NCBI GenBank assembly: GCA_037074505.1
Contig: CM073489.1
Coordinates: 37,075,058 to 37,139,057, forward strand
Length of the DNA stretch: 64,000 bases
From: Albizia julibrissin
Taxonomy: Eukaryota > Streptophyta > Magnoliopsida > Fabales > Fabaceae
Reading direction: 5' to 3'
Each line of letters starts with the position of its first letter. Positions within the stretch are counted from its first letter, which is position 1. Of this stretch, positions 1-11,669 are shown piece by piece. A model generated the notes under the pieces. That model searched no databases. It saw nothing but the letters and a program-made list of their open reading frames with translations, and was not told the DNA's origin. The position numbers and the translations under genes were made by a program.

Positions 1-463
1 ATAAGTTCGAATCTCAGAAGCATACTTATTAAAAGTTTCAAACAGGATTATAACCTTCAACCAATCTTTTATATATATATATATATTCATTTGCTCTGTT
101 CCAACCTAAAACGTAAGCGCATGTATCTCTTGCTAACAGAATTATTTTTTAATTTTAAATATTGGGAGCTTCGTGGATATATGATCGAACGAAAGTTATG
201 GAACTGTGATATATATAATATTTTCTTTGATAAATTTTCTTTTACTAAACATTGATATATGTACTCATCAGGAGATGTCTAAAACACATTTTTTCATGCA
301 CTTCTTTGGATGTTTGGGATCAGTAAGAACTGCATGCTTGATTGAGATAAATTTTTTTTGTTGCATGATATTTATCGTATTAAAAGTTAAAACCAACTAG
401 AACTTTGGAACCCTATTTTGCGGCAAAATCATTGGGGATCACATATAATGTAAACTTGAGAGG

Positions 464-622
464 ATGTTTGATTTAGTTTATATTTATATATAAGTCTAAT
501 TTATATAAATTGAGATAAAACTCATCCACATATTTACCTCGTAGACTATAAAAACTATCTCATATACCGTAAATCATGATTGAAAAGTACTTTTGAAAGT
601 TTTAATCACTATTTCAAACACC
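464..622 (+). repeat. R1 dispersed MITE-like repeat, copy 1
   Basis: A roughly 150-bp repeat that starts near TGTTTG and ends near TTCAAACACC. Inside are blocks found in all R1 copies: a GAGATAAAACTC-like block, a TTTACCTCGTA-like block and a CCGTAAATCATGATTGAAAA-like block. Short imperfect terminal inverted repeats suggest a non-autonomous DNA transposon. No target-site duplication was settled. Confidence 0.6.
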
Positions 623-796
623 TTAATTGTTGTCATGAGAAATGCACACCTAAGCATCCCATTGTGTGTGTACTCTTCACAATTCTGAAAGTGGGATATA
701 GTCAACATCTCTCCTCATCTCTCATTTTTAAATTTTTTACCATTGAGATAAAATTTTAAATATATAAATTTATATTTTTCTAAAATTTAATCAATA

Positions 797-935
797 TGTT
801 TGGTTACGCTTTTGCTTAGCTTATAAGTGCTTATACACGTAAGTCGAGACAACCCTCATCTCATATACTTACTTCGTATTCTATAAATCACAATTGAAAA
901 GCTGTTTTTAAAGATTCCAATCACTATTCCAAACA
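797..935 (+). repeat. R1 dispersed MITE-like repeat, copy 2
   Basis: Same family as copy 1, carrying the GTAAGTCGAGA-like block and the AATCACAATTGAAAA-like block between a TGTTTGG start and a TTCCAAACA end. Confidence 0.6.
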
Positions 936-1756
936 TATTAATTGAGATTATAAGATGTCAAATTTAAAACGTTCATGTTTCATTGAGGGGAGGAATTGCA
1001 AAGTGGAGTGGTGGATCAAAAGAAGACGTGGAATAGCTTAGCTTTTGTCAACTATATATGTACTCACTCCCGTCATTATAATTATAAAGTATCAATTATT
1101 AATTCTCATAAATCAATAAAATTATTATAAAATTTAAGTGATTTTCAATATTACCTTTATTAGCTGCACTAAATTCAAATATTATATTAATTATTACTCT
1201 TTCTCGCTACCCTTATTAAATAGGGAGAGAGGCATCTTCATTTCCCTCATCCTCCATTTCATTATTCTCACCGTTAGATTAACTCTGAATGGTTATGATT
1301 TAATATCCTATAAAAATATTATTATAATATTAAATAACAAAAAATGTATATAAATAAATTTAAATCATTAAAAATTGATATAATCAGTTCATATCTTTAT
1401 ACTTTTATTTTATTAAAGTATTATACACACACACATCTTTTATTAGATATTGATTCTCAACTATTCAAAATTAATCAAATGGTAAGAATAAAGAAGTAGA
1501 AGAAAGTGGAGAGAAATGAAGAGACTCATCTCCCTATTAAATATAGGCAGATATAAAAAAATAAATTAAATACTCATTAGAAGCTTCAAATACTTTATAA
1601 AAAGGATATAAGAACTCTTATACAAATGTTATTCTCCAAGCTACTTACTTGGAATAAAACAAGAAAAGAAAAGACTATATATTCAGGCCCAAATTAGGAG
1701 TATATAGAACAAAAATATATATATTATTGAACTTATAAAATTAGGCATATAATAAT

Positions 1757-2357
1757 AAAAATTTCATCTAGCCCCCTATAGCAAAATATTTCCTAAAAGC
1801 CCCATAACATTCTAAAACATCAGTTCAGTCTTATGGGGGGAAGTGAAATTAATTCCAAGAGGGAATGGATAAAAATGCCATTCTCAAAGAAAAGAGGCTT
1901 CACAAGATAAGTGTGAAGCTTTAAAAGTTGTATATGAAAATTTACAAGATGAATAAGTTAATTTGTAAGACATGCAATTGAAAAACCTGATACGTACTAT
2001 TTACAATAAAAGAGGTAGTTCACAAGACAAGTGTAAGGCTTTATAAGTTACATGTAAGAATTTATAAGATAAATAAGCTAATTTGCAATACATACAACTG
2101 AAAAATCTAACACTTATGCTATTTATAAGAAAAGAGGCACTTCATAAGACAAGTGTGACGTTTTACAAGTTACATGTGAGAATTTACAAGACATACGATT
2201 AAAAAGCATGACACGTTTATTTTTGTTTTAGAGGAGGGTATTTTCTCTTGAAATTAATTTCACTTAATTCCTGCCCATAAGACTGAACTAATGTTTCTGA
2301 AAGTTATAGGGCTTTTTGGAAAATATTTTGCCATAGAGGACTAGGTGAAATTTTCCC
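1757..2357. mobile_element. Mutator-like non-autonomous element M1-a with internal tandem repeats
   Basis: About 100-bp terminal inverted repeats: the left end reads AAATTTCATCTAGCCCCC and the right end is its near inverse complement. Both arms hold a GTTCAGTCTTATGG-type block. The element is flanked by TATAATAAT (1748-1756) and TATAATAAA (2358-2366), an 8-of-9 match that fits the 9-bp duplication of Mutator elements. Between the arms are about three tandem copies of a ~125-bp unit containing GAGGC...TCACAAGA-AAGTGTGA and TTTACAAGA-AATAAG. No coding capacity was seen. It belongs with the elements at 27664 and 62877 by shared internal TTTACAAGACAAAT-type repeats. Confidence 0.75.
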
Positions 2358-3410
2358 TATAATAAACTATTGGGTATGATATATGATACAGCAAAATAAG
2401 GTTTGCATTCCTTTATTATTCGTGTCTGAAACTTGAAATGTTGATATAGCTCCGCTGAATACGCACGTCAACGTATTAATACGTTCCTAAATGAAATAGA
2501 AGAAATAAAATGATAATGATGGTCTGTCGGATTAACGTTACTAGCATACGAATAAAGAGATATGTGTATTGAAATAAAATAATCTATACAATTAAAATTA
2601 ATGACAGCATATGCTTCAAACAATGCAAACCCAGAGGTCAAATGCTCCATTTCTTTTCGTGAGCAGGTGGATATTACTGTTCCGTTTCTAACGAGGGAGT
2701 GGCTTGACACTACTCTTCTAATTAACCGCACCCATAATCACAACCATAAAGCCATTTTCATCTTGCATGTTCATTGTGTAAGCAGCAGCTTCCTGGGTCT
2801 TATATTTCAGTTCTTAATTATTCATATTTATTATTTTACAGCGGTAAGATTAACAATGAGCGACTTAAATATTGTCAGAGCACATATAATATTAAAACAC
2901 CATCCGAAAAAAGATGCTAAAACTTCAAAACCTAATCCAGATCAATGATCAATGTCCTTCGATCGGGCAATATCTTCCCGTTTTTATTTTATTTTTTCAT
3001 TATTTTTCTTATTATTGATTTTAATTAGCACATTACGTTAGGTGTGGACCTCCGTGGCTCGTCTTTTTCCAACTTCATTAGGTCCAATACATTTTTTTTT
3101 AAAATAATTTTCTACCGCTATCATTATCCAAACAATAAAATGGATTTAAATCCATGAAGCTGGTCCTTGAGTAAGATTAGAAAAGAAGATGAGTTCAGCG
3201 CAGTCAGCACCCTAAAGTCCTTTAAATAATAACCTTCGAAATATTCCTGGTCATTAGGTAAGCTACAGAACTCATTATCAGATCTCCAAACAAAAAATAA
3301 TAATTACAGGTCCCTTAAGGTTTAATAAGCTTGAGCATAGTCAGAGATTTCTAATACTAGAAAAAGACATAACAAGGCGATTAAAGATATATAATAAATC
3401 ATGATTGAAA
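2358..3410. other. Intergenic DNA
   Basis: A 115-codon open frame lies at 2601-2948 (plus) with an overlapping one on the other strand. Neither shows a recognisable domain or gene structure. Otherwise AT-rich unique sequence. Confidence 0.5.
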
Positions 3411-3574
3411 AAGTTTGATTTAGCTTATATTTATGTATAAGCTCGATTTATGTAAATCGAGATAAAACTCATTTACATGTTTACCTCATAGATCATAAAA
3501 ATTACCTCATATATATACCATAAATCACAATTAAAAAACATTTTTAGAAGTACTAATCATTATTCCAAACACTC
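3411..3574 (+). repeat. R1 dispersed MITE-like repeat, copy 3
   Basis: Contains the GAGATAAAACTC, TTTACCTCATAG and CATAAATCACAATT blocks of the family and ends in TTCCAAACACTC. Confidence 0.6.
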
Positions 3575-3928
3575 TAATAGTGTGTGTTGGGTCTATAGAT
3601 CTCGGTGGGTGAAAGATACGGAGAATAATATTATTAATTTCATTACTAAACTACATTTTTAAAATATAATTAAAAATTAAAAAAAGTTGACATAAAACAA
3701 GTAGCTACTATATATATTAATTATTAATTAATAATGGTTTTGGTTGAAATTTTGGCCAACGCCTATTTACAGTATTTTAATGGGAACGTGACAGCTAAGG
3801 AACAATAATGGAGCACCACAGTAAAATTAAGCAAATTACAAGAAGAGACGTGAGAAGAATTTCCACTGGAATTTGGAACCGATATGATTAGGACCTTAGA
3901 GGCCTCAAATCAACTAAAACATTACCTT

Positions 3929-4396
3929 TTATGTAATATTCAAAACTATGATGTTGAAAATGTTGGTCACTGTCATCATCGTTTGGATTAAATATATTGA
4001 CACACTTGTCCTATTTAATTGGCTGCTCTTGGAATATTGAGAGAACGTCCATACTCTGCATGCCAACTCCGAAATCCGAATCCATCCTAATACGACAAAG
4101 ACCGTATTCAACATCAGTATTTGGAACTTTGGATTGGCCAAATTAAATAAAATGGGAGCTGGTCGAAGAATACGCAATAAGCTAGCTAGCGGCACAAGGC
4201 ATCTCAATAATAATGCAAAAAGTTGGTGATTTGAAGCACCAAAGATAATTGACATATAGTTACAAACAACTCCTTGCATGCTTTTCATGGCTTTCATATA
4301 TCCGGGAGCTTTCATACCGTCATCAAGTGCCTTGTAGGTTCTCTTTGATCTTTCTTGTAGAAACAAACAATGAGCATATAATATGGACATCACCAA
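3929..4396 (-). pseudogene. Possible decayed coding remnant, unrecognised
   Basis: A 155-codon open frame whose upstream part (after residue ~13) looks coding-like, with a Lys/Met-rich stretch (RTYKALDDGMKAPGYMKAMK). Further on, another minus-strand frame gives a second plausible stretch (EYGLCRIRMDSDFGVGMQ). That pattern fits a frameshifted relic, but I could not place either stretch in a family. It may equally be a chance open frame. Confidence 0.2.
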
Positions 4397-5571
4397 ATTT
4401 ACATCAAATTTCTTATATTTGTTATATCAAATTCTTCTATCACACATGACTATATGTCTTAATTTTTTTATATGGATTTATAGTTAAATTATTATAATTA
4501 AAAAAATAAGACACACATAGTCACATATACTTAGAAAACTTATGAATCATGGATATGATGCAATGTCTAGTTGATAAAAAAAATAATTGATAAATTGATA
4601 AATTTATAAATCATGGCTGATGTTACCAAGTTGGCCAGCTGTAACTTTTCTTCCTAGTATGTTCGGTGACGACGACGATCGAGAATCTCTTTATTGGCTC
4701 TAGTTTAGCCATAGGGGCATCCAAGTGATTGGTTTTAATTAATGCATGATCATTGGAAAGATATCATTGGACGTGACTGTAACCTTGGAAAGATCTATCA
4801 TTAGTTTTAATTAATGCATGATCATTATCTCAGCTCTATTTTGACATCCTTTATCATTATTTTCTTTCGTGTGATGCTCCCATATACAATATAAATCACT
4901 TTTAAAAATATGTATTGATCCATAATATAAGTCACTTAAAAAATAATTAATGTTTATTTATCAATTTTACACATACAATTAATGTTTAATAAAAAATTTT
5001 GTATGTTTTTACTACTGCATAAAATGCTTTAAACGTCTATTTTTTATCTTTCCACAGGGGAGACTTCTATGTAGGTAAATTTGAAAAAAAATTCAATTTA
5101 AAGCATACTTAATAAGTTTATTATTATTTTTTAATAATGACTTTATAGACAAGATAGGGTAACCTTAGAAAAGATGTTGGATGTGATTGTAGTATGGCCG
5201 CCGTTAGGTATAAGGCCCAAGTAATTAACCGTGAAGAACATCTTCAAAATTATAGGCTTACATCCTGCCAACTAATCAAAGCGCATTTAATTTGTTGATC
5301 TTTTAACTCAAATGTTCACTCTCTTAAAAAAATAAAAGATGCGGGATTTAAAGTTTTTAATTAATTATTTTTACTTTTTTATCCTACATTTTATCTCTGT
5401 TAAAATTTTAAAACCTCACTCCTTGAATTTTTTTTAATTCAACTCACAAGAATTTTTCTTCCCCCTCCTCCAAACAGCCCTAATGAATTGAGAGACACAC
5501 ACATGTTTATCCAATTGCACGCATTAAAAGACATGCAAGTTGTAACCAAACACACAATATCAGACATTATC
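4397..5571. other. Intergenic DNA
   Basis: No gene seen. A short direct duplication containing AATTAATGCATGATCATT occurs at about 4737-4757 and 4806-4826. The rest is AT-rich. Confidence 0.5.
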
Positions 5572-6096
5572 TCATAACGTACGTGATCCTAAGCTCAGAA
5601 AATCAAATTCAGACCAAACCAAATAATCCTCAACGGCACCGCTCTTAGTCTGATGCTCGCAGAATTTGACGGCCGGCCGCCACACGGTACTTTCGAAACA
5701 AGTAATCAGAATTGAATTTTTTGGGCCGGGATCAACAAGGGCAAACATGTAATTAAGTTGAAAGATGAGTAGATCGATGAGGATTTGGAGGAGGTGAAAC
5801 ATGATGAGGGGAAAGATGGTGAAATCGTGGAGCTTGATGCGGTGGAATTGCTTGCGAAGAAGGTCCTGATGCGCGGAGAAATCGGAGGACACGCGGATGA
5901 TCGAGAGCGATCGAAGGGGCTGTTTGAAGGTCATATATAATTGGAATGATCCATGTAAGAGTTCTCCAGCCTCAAGTGTATGGATATGGCGGCAGACCAA
6001 AAGACTGAGTAGCGTGAATGAAATTAAGTTGATGAGGTAGCTAGCTACGTGATTCTTTGAAGAACCATATCGATCATCAGAATCAGATAAGTACAA
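5572..6096 (-). CDS. Unrecognised open frame, doubtful
   Basis: The frame is open for 174 codons, but the first in-frame ATG is at 5934, leaving about 120 residues (MTFKQPLRSL start). The central 5750-5930 stretch is unusually GC-rich for the neighbourhood and has many C-ending codons, which favours real coding. A hydrophobic stretch (FTIFPLIMFHLLQILIDLLI) could be a membrane segment. Another reading frame on the plus strand is also mostly open and acidic, so the strand is not secure. No family recognised; it may be a fragment or a chance frame. Confidence 0.25.
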   Translation of the reverse strand: MYLSDSDDRYGSSKNHVASYLINLISFTLLSLLVCRHIHTLEAGELLHGSFQLYMTFKQPLRSLSIIRVSSDFSAHQDLLRKQFHRIKLHDFTIFPLIMFHLLQILIDLLIFQLNYMFALVDPGPKNSILITCFESTVWRPAVKFCEHQTKSGAVEDYLVWSEFDFLSLGSRTL

Positions 6097-7015
6097 ATTA
6101 AATGAGGAGGAAACCCTTGGCGGGCGGGGACATCATGAAACATGTGACTTGCATATCCACAAACACTCACATGCATCCTTACCATTTGCCATGCCCAGCA
6201 CATGTTTCAACAGCGTTATACAGTGGTGAACTATTATGAGCGACACACTTGGTTGAAAAGTTTTTTCAATGATAGAAACTTGGTTTGAAATATTTTAAAT
6301 TATATCATTAAAATTATTGAAATTCTAGAGAATAAATGAAGAATTGAGACAAATGGTAAAAAAATGAATAATTATGACAAATCCACACAGCTCACAAGAT
6401 TGTGGACCAGCCAACTACGTACGGGAAGCCGTCATCATGCGTCCGCTGCTGTATATATATGCACCAACATTGAATTGTTGATTATTTTTTTCCTGAACTT
6501 TTTTACAGGGAATTATATAGCATGCGGTGAATTGATGCAAGCTAACTAGGCGAATTTTAACATGCGCCCTGAAGTATATTCCTTTCAATTTTCAAACCAA
6601 AAACACAACAATATATGCCTTTTGAAGTGAAGTCGCCCTTAAGTATTGTGTTTCGAGCGGAAGCTTTCAAAAATCAAGCTTATTGAGATCATTCATCTCT
6701 ATCATGACGTCAAATTACTTGAAACTTTACAGACGACTCGCTCGCAATCTATTGCGTCATTGATCTTTGAATAGTATACCACAGTCTGCTGACATTGTAG
6801 AATATTATTTCCGGTCAATAGTTTGAGATGCTCTCGTTTTCCTTCGATAGCGTTGCATGCTCGTGAACGATATAGCTGTTATCATTCATGTCCCATGCAT
6901 ACTGATTTTTTTTTTTAGTGGATCGCAACGCATATATTGATCATTCTCATAATATTCTTTCATGGTTACGTAGTAATTAAGCACAGTCAATGATCTATGG
7001 GTTCGTTACCGTGTT
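6097..7015. other. Intergenic DNA
   Basis: No gene or repeat recognised. A 61-codon frame at 6364-6549 has no supporting features. Confidence 0.5.
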
Positions 7016-7182
7016 AGTCTTGACCTTGTAGCAGTCTAAAATTGAACAGTGCCCGATATGTTTTGTATATAAGTAGCTATGCACTTCATGTTTTATACTT
7101 TTATCTGATGATCGAAAGCGTTGAACAATATTATTGGCCATATACGTACGAGTTCAAGAACACAAGGCAGGAATTTATGACG

Positions 7183-7461
7183 ATGTCTCTGGAAGCTTTA
7201 GCTATGGCTGGAGGCGATAACAATGAAGAATGCGAAATCAATCACCATGAGGGTTTCAGTGGGAGCTTTGAATCACCACAGATTGAGCGAAATTCTGGCG
7301 CTCACACTGCTAACTTGAGTTTGGAACTTGGATCGGAGTGGATCAAGATCAAGATTCGCGAATGGGCTAAAGCTGTTGCCTCAAATAATGACAAGGAGGC
7401 TCATCAGAGACTCAGAGAGATAGCTCGTCTAATGGATGATCACATAATCCCAGCAAAATGA
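7183..7461 (+). CDS. Small type-2 protein of an unrecognised tandem family (92 aa)
   Basis: Unknown function. A hydrophilic, Glu/Ala-rich protein of 92 residues with no signal peptide, membrane segment or recognised domain. I chose the ATG at 7183 over the in-frame ATGs at 7177 and further upstream because it aligns with the starts of the type-1 paralogs: MSLEALAMAGG here, MSVEAMAMAS and MSIEAMAMAG there. A second shared block lies near residues 62-70 (IREWAKAVAS; type-1 has LQEWAKAVVS or LQEWAKAVAS). The C-terminus is KEAHQRLREIARLMDDH. It is single-exon as read and is followed about 2.2 kb downstream by a type-1 paralog. A decayed copy lies at 10118. An intron or a longer N-terminus cannot be excluded. 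Confidence 0.6.
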   Translation: MSLEALAMAGGDNNEECEINHHEGFSGSFESPQIERNSGAHTANLSLELGSEWIKIKIREWAKAVASNNDKEAHQRLREIARLMDDHIIPAK

Positions 7462-9394
7462 TGCACTTCTGTTCTTTATTTATGTGATTCTTGTACTGAG
7501 ATTAAATATGTGATTCTTATTTTATTTTAGCATGTATATAATTCATTGAGCAGATGGCAATCATCTGAGGAAATTTGATTTTGAGAGTGAAAATAATAGT
7601 CGATATTCTTAAAATATTGTCATAATACACACACAATGTTGTTCAATTTTAGGAGCATGACATTATTAGATAATTATTGATTCTATGTATGTACAAAAAT
7701 AAACCCCCCAAAATGCATAAGTCATCAAAAGGATTAAATTAATTTAGATCATATATCTGGCCCAAAAAACGACTAAGCTAGACTAGACCATGCATGATAC
7801 ATGTAGGTTGGTTCAGGCTCAAGCCACAAAGCATTGAGGACGCTATGGCTGGTGGGGCTTGTAAAATTCAAAGTACGTAAACCAGAACAGAAGACGAACG
7901 CATCTCGTGATGAACCCAGTGAATTTCAAAAGCATTTTCTATCTCACCAAAAAGAAAATTGTTTCCTATTATGTTTATTGTTTGGATTTCGATCAAGCTC
8001 AACATTTAGTAAGTCTTTATTTATCTGTTTATTTATTTTAGACCCTCGCATGCGTTATGCTTTCATTATTTTTTTTTCCCGTTGCTGCAACTTGCAAATA
8101 ATGAGGTAGTAAGCATAAACAAATTTTCGGTATAGGTTTTATACAAAAGCTTAAAGATAAATCAAATTACTGGTATACTAATTTTTATTTGATATTATAA
8201 GATTACAATCGGTAGAGTGACTTGTAAGGAAAATTTTCATTGAAGGATTCTATACAGACAGACATATTGTGCATAATCATAAAAATCATAATTATTTTGA
8301 GGAACTAAAAAATAGTTAAATGATCATTATTATATCCTTATTGAAAAACAAACGATCCTAACAGGCTGACACTACAATTATCATTCTAACTGACTCTGGT
8401 TGCCACAAAATTTATACCTTCATGATATCTAGTTGAATACTGGAAAGAAATAAACAAATTTGTCAAAAAAAAAAAATCGATTTTTGGGAGATCAGTCTTA
8501 TATTAACATTTGGAAAGGAGGAAGAGGAGATTCATAACCACCAAATTGTATGTAACACCGTGAATATGATTAGAATATATGCAAATAATTTCAAGTTACA
8601 AGGCTTCTGGCAACTTTTGCAGTAATCACTAATCCATATTAGCGTTGGTGGGAGAAAAAAATAAAAAAATAAAAAAAGAAAGGAAAATTGGAAGAAAAAT
8701 AAAGGAAGAGAAGAAAATGAAACAAAAAAGGGGAAAAAACATTTTATGAGGGTCAATTAACTAATTTATGTTTTTTTTTTTGGGTATGCACCCTGCATCC
8801 CAAGCCAGCTCCTTATACTGCTGCAGAACTCCACAGGCCCAAACTAATCTAGATTCAAGACATGATAGGAACATTTTTTCCAACAACACTACCACCAAAC
8901 ACTGCTATGTTCCCAAGTCTTAATTGAGACTGTTGGTTAAGTTAAAATAACTTCTGCCAGTTGATGTAAGCATTTGGTGGCTTTATTTTATGTAATCTGT
9001 CTTGTTGTATTTGTCTCACAGAATGATATGATCCACAAAAGTAAATTTAAAGAACTAACCTTTTCGCTTTTAAACTGGCATTTTCCCCCTCTCTGGTAAT
9101 ACAATTTCAACTTCAAGCCAGATATTCTTTTGCAGCCACTCGTGATTAGATTAACTCAAGTCAAACCAACCAGTCAATTATTTTTTTGGGCTGGGGAATT
9201 CGTTGCTCACGATCTTAACTCCAAATTGGTCACATTTAAAAGTAGGACTCAAAACTCAATATAGTATTTACATGCTCACGGCATTTTCATGTTCTTAAAG
9301 GTGAATTTAGGGCAAAAGTCTGACAGGAAGAAAAGTAATAGTAATAAAATTTCAAACTACAGTGCTAGTACTGTATCTTGTGAAGGATATGGGG

Positions 9395-9597
9395 TGACGA
9401 AATGATTGACTCAAGTATACCCAGCATCATCAAGAACAAATATATCACCACGTGATCACAACTCCAAAGTTAGAGAGAAGGGGAAAAGGATAAGGAGGGA
9501 TCACAGGTTTAACGATATAAACCCTGTACTTGAAACTTCCGTGAATTGTGTTATGTTTTTCACATGCCTAAGATGCCTTACTCTATCCATATAAAAG
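9395..9597 (+). promoter_or_regulatory. Promoter of type-1 small gene: as-1-like pair, G-box, TATA box
   Basis: Upstream of the gene at 9686 are a TGACG at 9395 and a TGAC-T at 9407 (12 bp start to start, the spacing of as-1), a G-box CACGTG at 9449-9454 and a TATA box TATAAAAG at 9590-9597, about 96 bp before the ATG. The same three elements stand in the same order before the paralog at 13637, where both halves of the as-1-like pair are intact. Factor binding (TGA bZIPs, G-box bZIP/bHLH factors) is inferred from motif knowledge only. Confidence 0.6.
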
Positions 9598-9685
9598 CTG
9601 CTGCTTCTTCTTCATTACAGACCAACAACATCGAGAATCATTATCGTCTAGAGTTTGTAACAAGCAATCAGAAACACGGGAAGCA

Positions 9686-9934
9686 ATGTCGGTAGAAGCC
9701 ATGGCGATGGCGAGCGTGGCTTACAAAGAATGTGGCATTAATTTTGAAGAGTGGGATCGCCGTTGCAGGAAGCAGCCTCCTCTGTACTTGGAGGATGAGC
9801 TAAGTTTCCGCAGCAAAGTGGTGAACAAAGACGTCGTGGAGGTACAACGAATGAAGGAGAAGCTGCAAGAATGGGCAAAAGCTGTTGTTTCATTTCATGT
9901 CACAAATGAGAAATGCTCTCCAGTCTGTAGTTAG
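9686..9934 (+). CDS. Small type-1 protein of an unrecognised tandem family (82 aa)
   Basis: Unknown function. An 82-residue, single-exon, charged protein without signal peptide or membrane segment. It has an N-terminal block MSVEAMAMAS, a central YKECGINFEEWDRRC block with aromatic and acidic residues, a Pro/Glu-rich middle (KQPPLYLEDELSFRSK), and a C-terminal MKEKLQEWAKAVVSFH block, ending in CSPVCS. The paralog at 13637 is nearly identical over its whole length, and the first and last blocks recur in the type-2 gene at 7183. The start is fixed by that paralog and by a TATA box 96 bp upstream. Four Cys are conserved in both type-1 copies. Confidence 0.7.
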   Translation: MSVEAMAMASVAYKECGINFEEWDRRCRKQPPLYLEDELSFRSKVVNKDVVEVQRMKEKLQEWAKAVVSFHVTNEKCSPVCS

Positions 9935-10117
9935 CCAGTATGTTGAAGAATAACAAATGGCCGATGGACCTTGTAGCAGTCTAAAATAGAACATTGCCCT
10001 ACATAATGTGTCTGTATATATATATATAGTAATGCACTTCATGTTCTATCTTAATTAAGAAAGCGGTGAATATTGACCATACCTAAGTTCAAGAACACAA
10101 GGCAGGAATTTATGACG

Positions 10118-10315
10118 ATGTCGCTGGAAGCTATAGCTACGGCTGGAGGCGATAACTTGAGATTGGAACTTGGCACGGACTATGAATCAAGATTAAGATT
10201 CGCGAATGGGCTAAAGCTGTTGCCTCAAAGAATGAATGACAAGGAAGCTCATCAGAGACTCAAAAAGATAGCTAGTCAGCAAAATGATATGCACTTCTTT
10301 TCTTTATTTATGTGA
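10118..10315 (+). pseudogene. Decayed type-2 small gene copy
   Basis: Aligned with the gene at 7183, this copy starts identically (MSLEAIATAGG) but lacks about 120 bp after the GGDN codons. A 2-bp gain then shifts the frame, so the shared REWAKAVAS block is read out of frame, and a 4-bp gain restores it before KEAHQRLKKIAS. The normal stop is also bypassed, giving a new C-terminus (QQNDMHFFSLFM). The frame is still open, so a shortened product could be made, but loss of both the middle and the shared block argues for a pseudogene. The 5' flank keeps the same CTTGTAGCAGTCTAAAA block as the intact copy. Confidence 0.7.
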
Positions 10316-11126
10316 TTCTTTATTCTATTTTAGCCTGTATATATAATTCACTAAGCACGTGACAATCATCTGAGGAAATTTGATTTTCAGTGTGAAAATA
10401 ATAGTCGATATTTTGAGTGATAAATTTTATGGGCTAGACATTATTAGAATATTGATTCTTCGTATGCACAAAAATAAATATAAAGGTGAACTTAGAGAAA
10501 AAGATAGGGGATGAAAAAAGTGGACGAGTATAATTATAAGATACTATATATGGACTCCATACACAGTTATAATGTATAAATCATAAGGATCAAATTAATT
10601 TAGATTATCTAACAAAAAAAAAGGTTAATTTGGATTAGACCATACATGTGGGTTGACTCGGTTCAAGCCACAAAGCATTGAAGACGCTTTGGCTGGGGCG
10701 TTTGTAAAATTAAAAGCACGTAAACCATAACAGAAGACGAATGCTTGGCTATTTGCTACTCATTATATGATATGGCAGAAAAGGCTCTGAGCTTGTGGAG
10801 GAGGAGGAGGAGACTGCTCTAAAATCTTACGAGTATTATACATCTGCGTATCGTGAACCCAGTGAATTTCCAAAGCATTTTCTGTGTCACCAAAGAGAAA
10901 AGTGATTTCCATTGGTGAATATTTATCATCAGCAAAGAAGTCTTTATTTGTCTATTATTTATTTTAGACCCTTGCATGCGTTATGCTTTATTCCTTATGT
11001 TTTCCCCATTTCTGCAATGCAAATGATGAGGTAGTGACTAGTGAGCATAAACAAATTTTCGGTGTAGGCTATACATAAAAGTTTAAGGATAAATCAAATT
11101 ACTGATATACTAATTTTTATTTGGTA

Positions 11127-11361
11127 CTACCTTTAGTCATAAATATAAGATTTAGTTAACTTTTTTTAAGAGATTAATAAAGTTAAATAAGTTACTTAAT
11201 CATATCATATATTGTTTATGATTAAATTATATATTAATTTATAAATTAGACAAATTAGATTAAAAAAATGGTAAATATAAATACACTTCAAAGTAATTTA
11301 ATTAACTTATTTAATCTCCCTAAAAATATTAACTAAGTCTTATATTTAACACCGGAGGTAG
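11127..11361. mobile_element. Stowaway-type MITE with TA duplication
   Basis: A 235-bp AT-rich palindromic element. The left end reads CTACCTTTAGTCATAAATAT and the right end is its imperfect inverse complement, with TA on each side (11125-11126 and 11362-11363). Unit 1 lacks the insertion at the matching place, so an empty site exists in the same window. Confidence 0.85.
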
Positions 11362-11539
11362 TATTATAGATTATAATCGATAGAGTGACTTATAAGAAAA
11401 AATTTCATTAAAGGATTATTCTGTATCGACAAACTTATTGTGTAAAAATCATAATTATTTTGAGGAACTAAAAAATAGTTAACCGATCGTTATATCCTTA
11501 TTGAAAATCAAATGATCCTAAGAGGCTAACACTATATTA

Positions 11540-11669
11540 TTCCTTCGATCCTAAATATAAGACAGAGTTAATTTTTTTAGAGAGATCAAGGAAACTAAAT
11601 AAGTTATTTAATCATATCATATGTTATGTATCATTAAATTATATATCAATTTATAAGTTATCCGAGTTA
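11540..11669. mobile_element. Left half of a second Stowaway MITE, cut by an LTR
   Basis: Begins TCCTTCGATCCTAAATATAA and follows the MITE at 11127 through its first half (AAATAAGTTATTTAATCATA block). It then breaks off where the LTR begins. The other half is missing beyond the LTR, so a deletion went with or followed the LTR event. Confidence 0.7.

Larger units (their letters stand above)
1..1756. other. AT-rich intergenic DNA
   Basis: No gene was recognised here. Open frames are short and lack codon-like structure. The tract holds two copies of the short dispersed repeat R1, listed separately, short AT and CA runs, and otherwise unique-looking AT-rich sequence. Confidence 0.6.
7016..9960 (+). 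repeat. Tandem duplication unit 1 of a two-gene block
   Basis: This unit begins with the block CTTGTAGCAGTCTAAAAT, which recurs at about 9970, and carries a type-2 small gene followed by a type-1 small gene. Homologous blocks recur in unit 2 in the same order. Examples are the CAAGCCACAAAGCATTGA block (about 7820 and 10665), the CATGCGTTATGC block (8047 and 10975), the TTTGGAAAGGAGGA block (8511 and 12473) and the whole 9370-9680 promoter (13340-13630). Confidence 0.85.

Noticed and set aside
1..30. A GTTCGAATCTC sequence resembling the T arm of a tRNA
   Set aside because: No matching acceptor, D or anticodon arms are present within the window.
1860..2230. Regular repeats that could suggest a CRISPR-like array
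   Set aside because: The repeat unit is ~125 bp with no spacer structure, lies inside inverted repeats, and the window is clearly a plant genome.
2601..2948. A 115-codon plus-strand frame
   Set aside because: No domain, no neighbouring exons, and an overlapping frame on the other strand; treated as chance.
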